43,755 bases of DNA from Chromatiales bacterium (GTDB taxonomy: Bacteria; Pseudomonadota; Gammaproteobacteria; Chromatiales; Chromatiaceae): NCBI GenBank assembly GCA_028278145.1, contig JANQEV010000123.1, positions 1 through 43,755 on the forward strand, in the 5' to 3' direction. A program made the position numbers and the translations under genes. Below are positions 26,313-34,025 of this stretch, piece by piece; the first letter of the stretch is position 1, and each line of letters begins with the position of its first letter. A model generated the notes under the pieces. That model did no database searches. It had not been told where the DNA came from and saw only the letters and a list, made by a program, of their open reading frames with translations.

Positions 26313-26726
26313 ATGAAAAAGATGATGCTAGCAGTGAGTGCAATTATGTTACTGGTGGTTTGTAGCAACATATCTGCTGAAGAGGAAAAAGTTGTTAAAG
26401 AAGTTGTTGCCCCTGAAGCTATGCAGCAGACTGACACCACGGTAAGAACTGAAGAATCCAGCGTATCTAATGAGGCCTCGAAGTGGGTGGACCAGACAAA
26501 AAAACTGGGCAAGACCGCCTGGGATGCATCCAAAAAAGCCGCTAACAAGGCTGCCGATGCCACCAAAAAGACTGCTGGAGAAGTCTATGATGCCACCAAG
26601 GAAAAATCTTCCTCCGCCTGGCAGGCTACGAAAGAGGCGGCAGGGAATATCTACGATGCCACCAAGAAAGAGGCCGCCAAGGTCTATGACTCGGTGAAAT
26701 CAAAAGATAATGCCGGGTCCGAGTAG
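26313..26726 (+). CDS. Exported LEA-like repeat protein of unknown function
   Basis: 137 aa from ATG 26313, preceded by GGAG at 6 bases. An N-terminal signal peptide (MLAVSAIMLLVVCSNISA) is followed by an acidic linker (residues 23-58) and a Lys/Ala/Asp-rich region of roughly 11-residue repeats: WDASKKAA, ADATKKTAG, VYDATKEKS, WQATKEAAG, IYDATKKEAA, VYDSVKS. These would form amphipathic helices as in LEA-type or apolipoprotein-like proteins. A Cys within the signal (VVC) makes a lipoprotein possible but no good lipobox is present. Its upstream sequence (GGAGTGCCAA) resembles that of copZ (GGAGTGTGCA). Envelope or stress role is inference. Confidence 0.65.
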   Translation: MKKMMLAVSAIMLLVVCSNISAEEEKVVKEVVAPEAMQQTDTTVRTEESSVSNEASKWVDQTKKLGKTAWDASKKAANKAADATKKTAGEVYDATKEKSSSAWQATKEAAGNIYDATKKEAAKVYDSVKSKDNAGSE

Positions 26727-26783
26727 AGCTGTAAAGATATTGGTGAGCAGGTCTTAGATCAATATACAGGAACTGTAAAAAAG

Positions 26784-26813
26784 TAAGGCGGCCAGTGTTA
26801 CCTGGCCGCCTTA
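26784..26813. terminator. Bidirectional intrinsic terminator
   Basis: TAAGGCGGCCAG (26784-26795) pairs perfectly with CTGGCCGCCTTA (26802-26813) around a 6-base loop. On minus it is followed by a run of six T after ACT; on plus by TTTGGTT. It lies between convergent genes. Confidence 0.82.
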
Positions 26814-26837
26814 TTTGGTTGTGATTCTGCTTGCTGC

Positions 26838-27704
26838 TTATCTCTTCAGGTAAGTGAAACTGGGATTCGGGCGTCCTACGAAGCAGGATTTGTTAAATCC
26901 GTACTGTTTTATTATGCGTAGGGACTTTCTGGCTTCCTGTCGCTTATTTCCGAAATCAAACATCCAGTGACTACCATCCACAATCTTCCAACGACCATTG
27001 ATCTGTCTTACGCTGGCGTTGTGATTGTTAAAGGCTATGCAGTCCTCTCCAGGCATGGATCCCACTGGGGCACGGTTGCCACTCTTCATGTAAGTGAATG
27101 AAGGGCCGGGGCGACCTACGTAACAAGTATTGTTCATACGGTAGTGTCGAATGATGCGTAGGGTTTTTCTGGCTTCGTTGGCCTTGTTCCCGAAGTCGAA
27201 AATCCAGTGACTGCCATCCACTATTTTCCAACGACCATTGATCCTCTGAACCCGGGCATTTTGGGTGCTGAAACTGATGCAATCTTCATTCAATGAAATT
27301 CCTGGAGCTGGGGCTGGAACTGGAGCGGGTGCTGGTGCCGGTACCGGGTTGTATCCAATCCTGGTCCAGCGTGAACCAGCAAACCCACCGGTTTTATGGC
27401 GTGCTACCAGTACATTCCCATTCTGTCTTACATCGAGTTTGAGTTTGCCGCGCCCCATGACGCGTCCTTTGGGTACATCGACCCAGCGTCCCTTGATGCG
27501 GTTGCCATTTTTCTGGCCAGTAAAGATGTTGGACCATGCTGGGTTGTTTTTTGCGCGTTCTCCATACCAATATATGTTGTTGCCGGCCTGGCGAATGTAG
27601 TAGGTACCACCATCATCGGCTCTCCATGCTCCTGTCAGGTCAGCCAATACAGTGATTGGAAGGCTTAATAGCATTAGTAATACAAGTTGAATATTCCTCT
27701 TCAT
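26838..27704 (-). CDS. Secreted protein with duplicated 67-residue domain
   Basis: 288 aa with signal peptide (LVLLMLLSLPITVLA). Residues 22-118 are a beta-rich domain (GAWRADDGGTYYIRQAGNN, WYGER, FTGQKNGNRIKGRWVDVPKG) of lipocalin/avidin-like flavour. A Pro-Ala linker spans about 120-134. Then the same module occurs twice, at 141-207 and 221-287: DCI.F...NA.V..INGRWKIVDGSHW.FDFGNK..EARK.LRII, ending in C(Y/F)VGRP.PSFTY. Each copy has two Cys (142/194 and 222/274) that could form disulfides. GGAGAAG precedes the ATG. I know no function; extracellular binding is a guess. Confidence 0.72.
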   Translation of the reverse strand: MKRNIQLVLLMLLSLPITVLADLTGAWRADDGGTYYIRQAGNNIYWYGERAKNNPAWSNIFTGQKNGNRIKGRWVDVPKGRVMGRGKLKLDVRQNGNVLVARHKTGGFAGSRWTRIGYNPVPAPAPAPVPAPAPGISLNEDCISFSTQNARVQRINGRWKIVDGSHWIFDFGNKANEARKTLRIIRHYRMNNTCYVGRPGPSFTYMKSGNRAPVGSMPGEDCIAFNNHNASVRQINGRWKIVDGSHWMFDFGNKRQEARKSLRIIKQYGFNKSCFVGRPNPSFTYLKR

Positions 27705-28090
27705 TTTTCTTCTCCATTAATGGCTAAATAAAATACTAATCTGGTGATGTTCGTTTTCATGACTGTGGTAGAGATTATTGCGCTTGTTATCTGAACACTA
27801 CCTGAATACCTCTGTCCCGATGTGAAATTAGTGTGTTGGCTATCAGGTGCGAGAGAATTATGGTTCAGAGAGGGGTGCCATGAGGGGCGTCACAGTTTCC
27901 TGCTGTGATAACTAATCCAGGAACATGATCATAATGCCTTATGAACATCCACTATAGGGTGTGAGTTTCTGTATTCTGTGGTTGGTTATTTTCTGGCGCA
28001 GAAAACATTGGCCATTACCCCTGTGCTCCTTCACTAGGATAATGGCCAAATATTTTGTCTGTGATTATTCGGCTGCTCTGTTTTGGATAG
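27705..28090. other. Intergenic region with one terminator and small dyads
   Basis: About 385 bases between two minus-strand genes. It holds the hairpin at 28008-28049 and a short dyad TCACAG/CTGTGA (27890-27908). No gene was identified. The promoter of the 26838-27704 gene should lie here but I could not pick it with confidence. Confidence 0.45.
28008..28049 (-). terminator. Possible terminator of host-attachment gene
   Basis: TTGGCCATTA (28008-28017) and TAATGGCCAA (28040-28049) are a perfect 10-bp inverted repeat with a 22-base loop. On minus it is followed by TGTTTTCTG, a short T-run. The long loop weakens the case. Confidence 0.5.
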
Positions 28091-28525
28091 CTATAGATAT
28101 TCAGGCAGGCATTTTTTTATCTCCCTCGCCTCCTTGAGGGCCATGTTTTTTGAGATCTCACCAGCAATGATTTTCTTCAGGGCTGGGGTTTGGTGTTTCC
28201 TGATATGTCCCAGAAAGGATGGTGCGGCTACTATATACAGCTTATCGAATTGGCACTTGATTCTCCCTTCCTCTAACCTATGACATACCTCCGTAGCGAA
28301 GCGGATGGCTTCCTCTTCCTTGGTATTATTCTCTTCCCCCATATTATGGGTGCCGTTAACAGAGTTTCTGTCCCGACCTGGTCGGTCACTGACCAGATCA
28401 CCTGCGTGCAGGCGTGAAGCGGGGTGGGTCAGGGTTTCGGTTTCCAGTAAGTTGCTGGCTGGTGTGTCTGCACTGAAGATACGTGCACGGCTGTTATCGG
28501 CAACAACTACCCATGTTTTGTTCAT
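28091..28525 (-). CDS. Host attachment family protein
   Basis: 144-aa protein of the family named for an Agrobacterium host-attachment gene (Pfam Host_attach, by recollection). Typical elements: N-terminal WVVVADNSRARIF, the middle LVSDRPGRDRNS followed by a charged EENNTKEEEA region, FDKLYIVAAPSFLGHIR, and a C-terminal basic helix region. The fold is eRF1-like in related families, and the biochemical role is unclear. CAGGAG precedes the ATG. No signal peptide, so it is cytoplasmic despite its name. Confidence 0.82.
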   Translation of the reverse strand: MNKTWVVVADNSRARIFSADTPASNLLETETLTHPASRLHAGDLVSDRPGRDRNSVNGTHNMGEENNTKEEEAIRFATEVCHRLEEGRIKCQFDKLYIVAAPSFLGHIRKHQTPALKKIIAGEISKNMALKEAREIKKCLPEYL

Positions 28526-28608
28526 AGTCAGGCTCCTGTGATCGATTGAACTCTTGGGTTTTGGTGCTCCCCTTAATTTATTAAAACTACAAATCTATGT
28601 TCCAGATT

Positions 28609-29037
28609 TTATTTTCCCAGGCTTTTTATACACTCCAGATATGCCTGTTCATCCGGCATTCTGTTTTCTCTCTGTGCTTCCCATAACATTCGCCCCAGGC
28701 ACTCCATCATCTGATGATCTGCCGCATGTGCATCCCCACTGCCCATAAGCAGCTTTCTATACGCAGCGCTGATGCCTGGAGGGCGATCGGTGCTAATCTG
28801 CTCTTGCAGACTGATATGCATGGAGAGGTGCAGAAACGGGTTGGTTTCACCGCCTTCCGGTAGGTAGTCCTTCTCCAGGGCGAGATCCTCCTGTTCCAGC
28901 ATGGAGTGATATTCCGGATGCTGTTGTATGACGTCAGCAACGACTTTCTCCATTGGCTCCATGGGTAAGTCTTTTTTCTGCTTGTTCCACGCTTGGGTAA
29001 AAAAGCGGCGTAGTTGTCTGCGGTCATTACCGAACAT
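28609..29037 (-). CDS. DUF1841 family protein
   Basis: 142-aa soluble protein recognised by FLHLSMHISLQEQISTDRPPGI and the C-terminal GRMLWEAQRENRMPDEQAYLECI, features of a proteobacterial family of unknown function. Its ATG immediately follows the nth stop codon, so the two genes are co-transcribed and probably translationally coupled. Function unknown. Confidence 0.82.
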   Translation of the reverse strand: MFGNDRRQLRRFFTQAWNKQKKDLPMEPMEKVVADVIQQHPEYHSMLEQEDLALEKDYLPEGGETNPFLHLSMHISLQEQISTDRPPGISAAYRKLLMGSGDAHAADHQMMECLGRMLWEAQRENRMPDEQAYLECIKSLGK

Positions 29038-29679
29038 TCAGTTCTCCGGATCGGTTTTTGCCGTGTATTCACAGAGATCCTCGATGATACATGAACCACA
29101 ACGTGGTTTGCGGGCAATACAAGTATAGCGTCCATGCAGGATTAACAAGTGGTGGGCGTCCAGGAGAAACTCCTCCGGGACCAGACGTAACAACCTTTTT
29201 TCCACCTCTAACACATTCTTTCCAGAGGCAATTTTCGTGCGGTTGGATACCCGGAACACATGGGTATCAACGGCAATAGTGGGGTGTCCAAAGGCGGTGT
29301 TCAGGATGACGTTTGCTGTTTTGCGGCCTACTCCAGGTAGTGATTCCAGGGCCTTTCGCTCCTCTGGCACCTTGCCATCAAACTGCTCTGTGAGGATTTT
29401 GCAGGTGGCCATTATGTGGGAGGCCTTGTTGTTGAACAGGCCTATGGTCTTGATCATCTCCCGCAGCCCATCTTCACCCAGATTTAAAATAGCATCTGGT
29501 GTCGCTGCCTTTGGAAACAACTTTGCCGTTACCTTGTTCACGGAACGGTCAGTGGCCTGGGCTGAGAGTATCACCGCTATGAGCAACTCGAATGGAGAGC
29601 TGAAATCGAGTTCAGATGTCGGGTTGGGTATCTCTTTAGCCAGGCGTTTAAAGATCTCCAGACGCTTTGATTTGTTCAT
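29038..29679 (-). CDS. nth: Endonuclease III (DNA glycosylase/AP lyase)
   Basis: 213-aa base-excision repair enzyme for oxidised pyrimidines. The helix-hairpin-helix LPGVGRKTANVILN contains catalytic Lys120, and the catalytic Asp138 is in AVDTHVFRV. Four Cys (187, 194, 197, 203) give the C-x6-C-x2-C-x5-C pattern for the 4Fe-4S cluster. Numbering agrees with the E. coli enzyme. In many gammaproteobacteria nth directly follows rsxE; here an oppositely oriented sensor gene lies between them. Confidence 0.95.
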   Translation of the reverse strand: MNKSKRLEIFKRLAKEIPNPTSELDFSSPFELLIAVILSAQATDRSVNKVTAKLFPKAATPDAILNLGEDGLREMIKTIGLFNNKASHIMATCKILTEQFDGKVPEERKALESLPGVGRKTANVILNTAFGHPTIAVDTHVFRVSNRTKIASGKNVLEVEKRLLRLVPEEFLLDAHHLLILHGRYTCIARKPRCGSCIIEDLCEYTAKTDPEN

Positions 29680-29871
29680 AATGCTATTACTTTATAGTCA
29701 CGGTTTGAGGCGATTATATGGTCTGTATTATCCGATCATTGGTTGTGTCATGAAAGAGCAAGTTGGCTGTTATTGACTGGAAAATACGAGTAAATATATG
29801 CTGAAAACGTGATTCTTTATAGGATATAGTTATCCAAAGTGTGATTTATTGGCAACAAGGAATAGTTCTGT

Positions 29872-31539
29872 ATGTTTGCGTTCAAGAAAAGGGAAATATA
29901 TTTAAATCCAGAGTTTCAGTCGGCACTGGTTAGGCTTGGTGTGTGGGTCTTTGCGCTGGTCTATGTCTCTGCTGGTGCCTTGTCTGAACATTACTCAGTA
30001 GACATTGCCAATTCTACTGGTTTGTTTGCCATCTACCTCATGTTTTTTTTAGGTATCCTGGTCAGCGTATTAATGCGTCCGATGTGGGAGGGACGACGCT
30101 ACTTCTCACTGGTAGTGGATATTTCAGCAACCACCCTCTGCATCTTCATGACTGGAGAAGCTTCGAGTCCTTTTTTCCTCCTGTATATATGGATTTTTGT
30201 GTCATATGGCATGCGCTATGGCAGGAGAAAATTAATGACAGCATCGGTCCTTAGTATCCTGGCATATTCAGTAGTGATTACGCTGCTCGGACAGTGGCTG
30301 GAATATCTGTTCGAAGTATCATTTGTCCTCTTGGTGTTAGCAATTCTACCGATATATCAATATTCGTTGATGAGTAAGTTGCACCATGCTCGTGCTGCAG
30401 CTGAAGACTCAAACCGGCTGATGGGGCGGTTTCTGTCGAATATGACTAATGATATGCGCGGGCCACTTGGAGATGTTATTTCTAATGCCAATGAACTCGC
30501 AGATTCAGGGCTCAATATGCGGCAGTTGGACAAGCTGGAAGAAATCAGCTCATCTGCATCACTGTTAGACTCGGTTATCGGTGATGTCCTGGATTTCTCA
30601 AAGTTAGAGGCCCAACAGCTGAAGATTCAATCTGTCCCATTCAATTTGCAGTCTTTACTTTCAGAGGTCTGCTTGGCTACGCATATGAGTTCTGCAGCAA
30701 AAGAGATTGAATTTATATGTGAAATTGCCAGTGACGTACCAAAAGTTGTCGTTGGTGATGAACAGAGACTGCGGCAGGTGCTTATCAATGTGATTAAAAA
30801 TGCCATAGACAATGCACTGCAAGATGAAATCAATATCCGCGTTGGTGTCGATAATGCTGAGCCCTGCATGCTGCTGTTTGAGATTGAAGGGGTTATGTTG
30901 GCGCATAATAAAGAGCCCTATTTTCAAGAAGCGTCGAATGAGCTGGACCAGGAGTATGCTCCAGGTCTTGGTTTGAGCCTGGCCAAGAGGCTGGCGCAGA
31001 AAATGGGTGGTGATTTTGGTGCGGTACAGGGTGAGAGCGGTTCTGCTTTCTGGCTTAGATTGCCGGTGGGTAAAAACGAATTTGAGGTTGGCAAAACCGG
31101 CAGCTCTTCCACTTTAGCGGGAAAGAAGGTGTTTGTGTTTGATACGAATGCGAATAGTAGGGATTCGATTACCGATTGTTGTCAACGATCGGGGATGGTC
31201 GTTGAATCAGTCAGTCAGGTGAGTGAACTGGGTAACGCTGTGTCAGAATCAAGGGATAGGCATGATATTGATCTCATTATCCTGTCGGATTCACCTGAAG
31301 GCCGGGACGTGACCCGAATTGCAGATATCTGCCTGGATGCCATGGGACAGGATTTACCCATGGTTGTTCTGGCCTACCGGCGGAACTGTCTGGATCTGGA
31401 AAAATATCCATCTGCGTTCCTGATAAAGAAGCCGTATGTTCAGGATCATTTGGTGGATGTAATGAACATGATCTTGGAATCTGAGATCGATAATGGTGAT
31501 GTTGGCAATTCCCCCAGGCTGGAAACCGAAGGGTACTAG
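29872..31539 (+). CDS. RpfC-like sensor histidine kinase with degenerate catalytic boxes
   Basis: 555 aa. About six membrane segments span residues 20-165. Next comes a DHp-like region with RFLSNMTNDMRGPLG, where the usual phospho-accepting His (S-H-E) is Asn193. The ATPase domain keeps the N-box Asn310 and the G2 box GLGLSLAKRLA, but the G1 DxGxG is replaced by FEIEGVMLAHN. The C-terminal receiver-like domain keeps the Lys-Pro (FLIKKPY) but its phosphorylation strand reads DLIILSDSPEG, with Ser at the expected Asp position. It probably signals, if at all, by binding rather than phosphotransfer. AAGGAA lies before the ATG. No response regulator is adjacent. The plus-strand gene separates nth from rnfE. 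Confidence 0.78.
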   Translation: MFAFKKREIYLNPEFQSALVRLGVWVFALVYVSAGALSEHYSVDIANSTGLFAIYLMFFLGILVSVLMRPMWEGRRYFSLVVDISATTLCIFMTGEASSPFFLLYIWIFVSYGMRYGRRKLMTASVLSILAYSVVITLLGQWLEYLFEVSFVLLVLAILPIYQYSLMSKLHHARAAAEDSNRLMGRFLSNMTNDMRGPLGDVISNANELADSGLNMRQLDKLEEISSSASLLDSVIGDVLDFSKLEAQQLKIQSVPFNLQSLLSEVCLATHMSSAAKEIEFICEIASDVPKVVVGDEQRLRQVLINVIKNAIDNALQDEINIRVGVDNAEPCMLLFEIEGVMLAHNKEPYFQEASNELDQEYAPGLGLSLAKRLAQKMGGDFGAVQGESGSAFWLRLPVGKNEFEVGKTGSSSTLAGKKVFVFDTNANSRDSITDCCQRSGMVVESVSQVSELGNAVSESRDRHDIDLIILSDSPEGRDVTRIADICLDAMGQDLPMVVLAYRRNCLDLEKYPSAFLIKKPYVQDHLVDVMNMILESEIDNGDVGNSPRLETEGY

Positions 31540-31553
31540 TTCTTTCTGGCAGG

Positions 31554-31583
31554 ACAAAAAAAGCGGCATCCGAAGATGCCGCT
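31554..31583 (-). terminator. Intrinsic terminator of the rnf operon
   Basis: AGCGGCATC (31562-31570) and GATGCCGCT (31575-31583) form a perfect 9-bp stem with a CGAA loop. Read on minus it is followed by a run of seven T, just downstream of rnfE. Confidence 0.88.
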
Positions 31584-31611
31584 GTAAATTAGTACGAAAA
31601 ATGTTGGCTGC

Positions 31612-32301
31612 TTAGGCTGCGGCCTCTGGTTCTTCCTCTAATGCAGCCTGCTTGGCACGCTCTTCATTGCGTTGATCTATCCAGTTTTTCATCGCCAGCA
31701 TCAGGCCCAGGGCAATGAAAGCGCCTGGAGGCAGGATGGCCAGCAGGGCCCCCTGAAAGTTATCACCCATGCTGAAGGTTAACCCACGGGCCGCTTCGCC
31801 AAACATCAGGTGAGCCTGGGTAAACAGGGTACCCATGCCGATAAACTCTCGCATGGCACCCAGAGCCACCAGCACCAGGGTGAAGCCAATACCCATGGCC
31901 AGTCCATCGACGGTGGATTTCACCAGGTTGTTCTTGGAGGCAAAGGCTTCAGCACGGCCGATGATGGCGCAGTTGGTCACGATCAGTGGGATGAAGATGC
32001 CCAGGATTTTGTACAACTCGAAGAACCAGGCATTCATGCTCAGCTCGACTGCAGTAACAAAGGAAGCGATAACCAGTACGAATACCGGCAGGCGGATCTC
32101 GTTACGTACAATGTTACGTATCAGGGATACAGTGATGTTGGAAAGTACCAGAACCACGGTAGTGGCAATACCCAAACCCAGCCCATTGATGGCAGTATTG
32201 GTAACGGCCAGCAGCGGACAGAGGCCCAGCAGTGCCACCAGGGCCGCGTTGTTGTTCCAGAGTCCGTCACGTATCAGTTGTCTGTATGTAATATCTGACA
32301 T
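31612..32301 (-). CDS. rnfE: Rnf/Rsx electron transport complex subunit E
   Basis: 229-aa polytopic inner-membrane subunit, paralogous to RnfA. Signatures: [24 protein letters not shown] at the N-terminus, [18 protein letters not shown] with a conserved Cys, and [13 protein letters not shown]. RnfA and RnfE together hold a membrane iron-sulfur centre in characterised complexes. Last gene of the operon, 14 bases after rnfG, with a terminator behind it. An acidic Glu/Ala tail ends the protein. Confidence 0.94.
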   Translation of the reverse strand: MSDITYRQLIRDGLWNNNAALVALLGLCPLLAVTNTAINGLGLGIATTVVLVLSNITVSLIRNIVRNEIRLPVFVLVIASFVTAVELSMNAWFFELYKILGIFIPLIVTNCAIIGRAEAFASKNNLVKSTVDGLAMGIGFTLVLVALGAMREFIGMGTLFTQAHLMFGEAARGLTFSMGDNFQGALLAILPPGAFIALGLMLAMKNWIDQRNEERAKQAALEEEPEAAA

Positions 32302-32315
32302 ATTTGTGTACCTGA

Positions 32316-32987
32316 TTATTTGCCGCTTTCTGTTTTAGCCGCTTCTGCCATCTGTTCCTTGGCTGGTGCTTGCTTCTTGGCCAGGAACAGAGACTTCTTG
32401 TTCTCGTCGTAGTAGAGCAGGGTGTTCTTCACCGCCTTAACGATGGCACGTGGGGTGATGGTGGCGCCGGAGAACTGGTCGAAGATACCGCCGTCACGCT
32501 TTACCTTCCACTTGGCCGGCTTTGGGTCCTTCAGGGATTTTCCTTGGAAACTGTGGATCCAGTCACCTTTCTCCACTTCAATCTTGTCCCCCAGCCCCGG
32601 GGTCTCTTTATGTGCAACTACCCGTACACCACCCAGGCTGCCATCGGCCAACACTGCCACCAGCAGCTTGATTTGGCCGCTGTAGCCATCTGGGGCGATA
32701 GAGGTGAATACTGCTGCTACCGGGCTTTCTGCCTTGCGGCCAAAATATACGGTGGTCTCCTTGGTGCCCAGCTTGTCGATATCGGAGACAACGGTCTTGT
32801 CGTTGACGATATCGTTATCGATGCTTGAGGCTGGTACCAGGGCGTTAAGGCTGTTCAAAAGGGCCATACGCTCGTTCTCGGCGATCTGGTCCTTGGTGGC
32901 CTGGTGGGTGACGGCCACCAGGCCCACACCAACTACGGCAAACATGGCCAGAAGCAGTCCGGCAATAGTAATTGGGTGCTTAATCAT
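32316..32987 (-). CDS. rnfG: Rnf/Rsx electron transport complex subunit G (flavoprotein)
   Basis: 223 aa from the ATG at 32987. One N-terminal membrane segment ([21 protein letters not shown]) anchors a periplasmic FMN-binding domain. Covalent FMN attachment is expected at the Thr in [12 protein letters not shown], the SGAT-type flavinylation motif. [12 protein letters not shown] is also typical. GGGGGG precedes this ATG and the reading frame extends further upstream inside rnfD; the chosen start overlaps the rnfD stop by a few bases, showing coupling. Confidence 0.93.
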   Translation of the reverse strand: MIKHPITIAGLLLAMFAVVGVGLVAVTHQATKDQIAENERMALLNSLNALVPASSIDNDIVNDKTVVSDIDKLGTKETTVYFGRKAESPVAAVFTSIAPDGYSGQIKLLVAVLADGSLGGVRVVAHKETPGLGDKIEVEKGDWIHSFQGKSLKDPKPAKWKVKRDGGIFDQFSGATITPRAIVKAVKNTLLYYDENKKSLFLAKKQAPAKEQMAEAAKTESGK

Positions 32988-34023
32988 GGCCAGCCCCCCT
33001 GTGACCGAAGGTACGTGGCCGGGTAAAGAACTCAATAGTAGGTGCTGCCATATTCATCAACAGTACAGAGAAGGCGATGGCATCAGGATAACCACCCCAG
33101 GTCCGGATTATGTAGATCAGAACACCGATGCTGGCACCGTAGTAGAGCTGGCCCTTTCTGGTGCCAGGTGCGGAGACCGGATCGGTGGCGATAAAGAAGG
33201 CGCCCAGCATGGTAGCTCCACTGAAGATGTGGAAGCTGGTCAATGGGTAGGCATCGCCATCAATAATGTTGAACAGGAATGCCATTACCGCCAGCCCTGC
33301 CAGTGTGGATACAGGGATGTGCCAGGTGATGGCCTTCTTGTACAGCATGAATAGACCACCCAGCAGGTACAGGCCAGCCACGATTTCCCAACCCTTGCCG
33401 CCAAACTCTCCCAGAACCGGGCTGCTACTTATCTCGGTAACCGTCTGGTTTAAGCTGAGACCGGTACGCATGGTATCCAGTGGCGTGGCCATGGTTACCG
33501 CATCCCAGGTCAGACCGTTGGGCAGGGCGCCACCGAAGATCACTCCCAGGGTCTGGGCGAAGGTCAGTGGGTTTTCATTCAACATAACTGGCGGCAGCCA
33601 GGATGTCATCTGTACTGGATAGGAGATCAGGAGCAGTACATAGGCTGCCATGGCCGGGTTGAATACGTTGTAACCCAGGCCACCATACATCTGTTTCACC
33701 AAAAGAATTGCGAAGGCAACACCGATGACAGTCAGCCACCAGGGTAGCAGTGGCGGGACAGCAATGGCGAACAGCATGGCTGTAAGTATGGCGCTTAGGT
33801 CCATGATCACTGGTTTGACCTGGCGATCCCGCAGCTTCATTACCAGCGCTTCACATGCGATGGCGGTGGCAATGGCCAGTACCATATTTATCAGAATGCC
33901 CCAGCCGAAGAACCATATCATGGCCAGGGCGCCTGGAATCAGGGCAAGAACCACCCACAGCATGGCTTTCTGGACGCTGTTGGGGCGGTCTGTATGTGGT
34001 GATGTTATTGTAGGAAATTGCAT
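32980..34023 (-). CDS. rnfD: Rnf/Rsx electron transport complex subunit D
   Basis: 347-aa multispanning subunit related to NqrB. Characteristic stretches: KQMYGGLGYNVFNPAMAAYV, the flavinylation site region AVTMATPLDTMR (Thr expected to carry FMN), HIFSGATMLGAFFIATDPVSAP and the C-terminal FSVLLMNMAAPTIEFFTRPR. It sits 2 bases after rnfC and overlaps rnfG. Confidence 0.94.
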   Translation of the reverse strand: MQFPTITSPHTDRPNSVQKAMLWVVLALIPGALAMIWFFGWGILINMVLAIATAIACEALVMKLRDRQVKPVIMDLSAILTAMLFAIAVPPLLPWWLTVIGVAFAILLVKQMYGGLGYNVFNPAMAAYVLLLISYPVQMTSWLPPVMLNENPLTFAQTLGVIFGGALPNGLTWDAVTMATPLDTMRTGLSLNQTVTEISSSPVLGEFGGKGWEIVAGLYLLGGLFMLYKKAITWHIPVSTLAGLAVMAFLFNIIDGDAYPLTSFHIFSGATMLGAFFIATDPVSAPGTRKGQLYYGASIGVLIYIIRTWGGYPDAIAFSVLLMNMAAPTIEFFTRPRTFGHRGAGHD

Positions 34024-34025
34024 CT

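Noticed and set aside
27882-27917. 11-codon plus-strand ORF with an upstream GAGAGGGG
   Set aside because: Too short, no terminator or structure around it and no support for expression.
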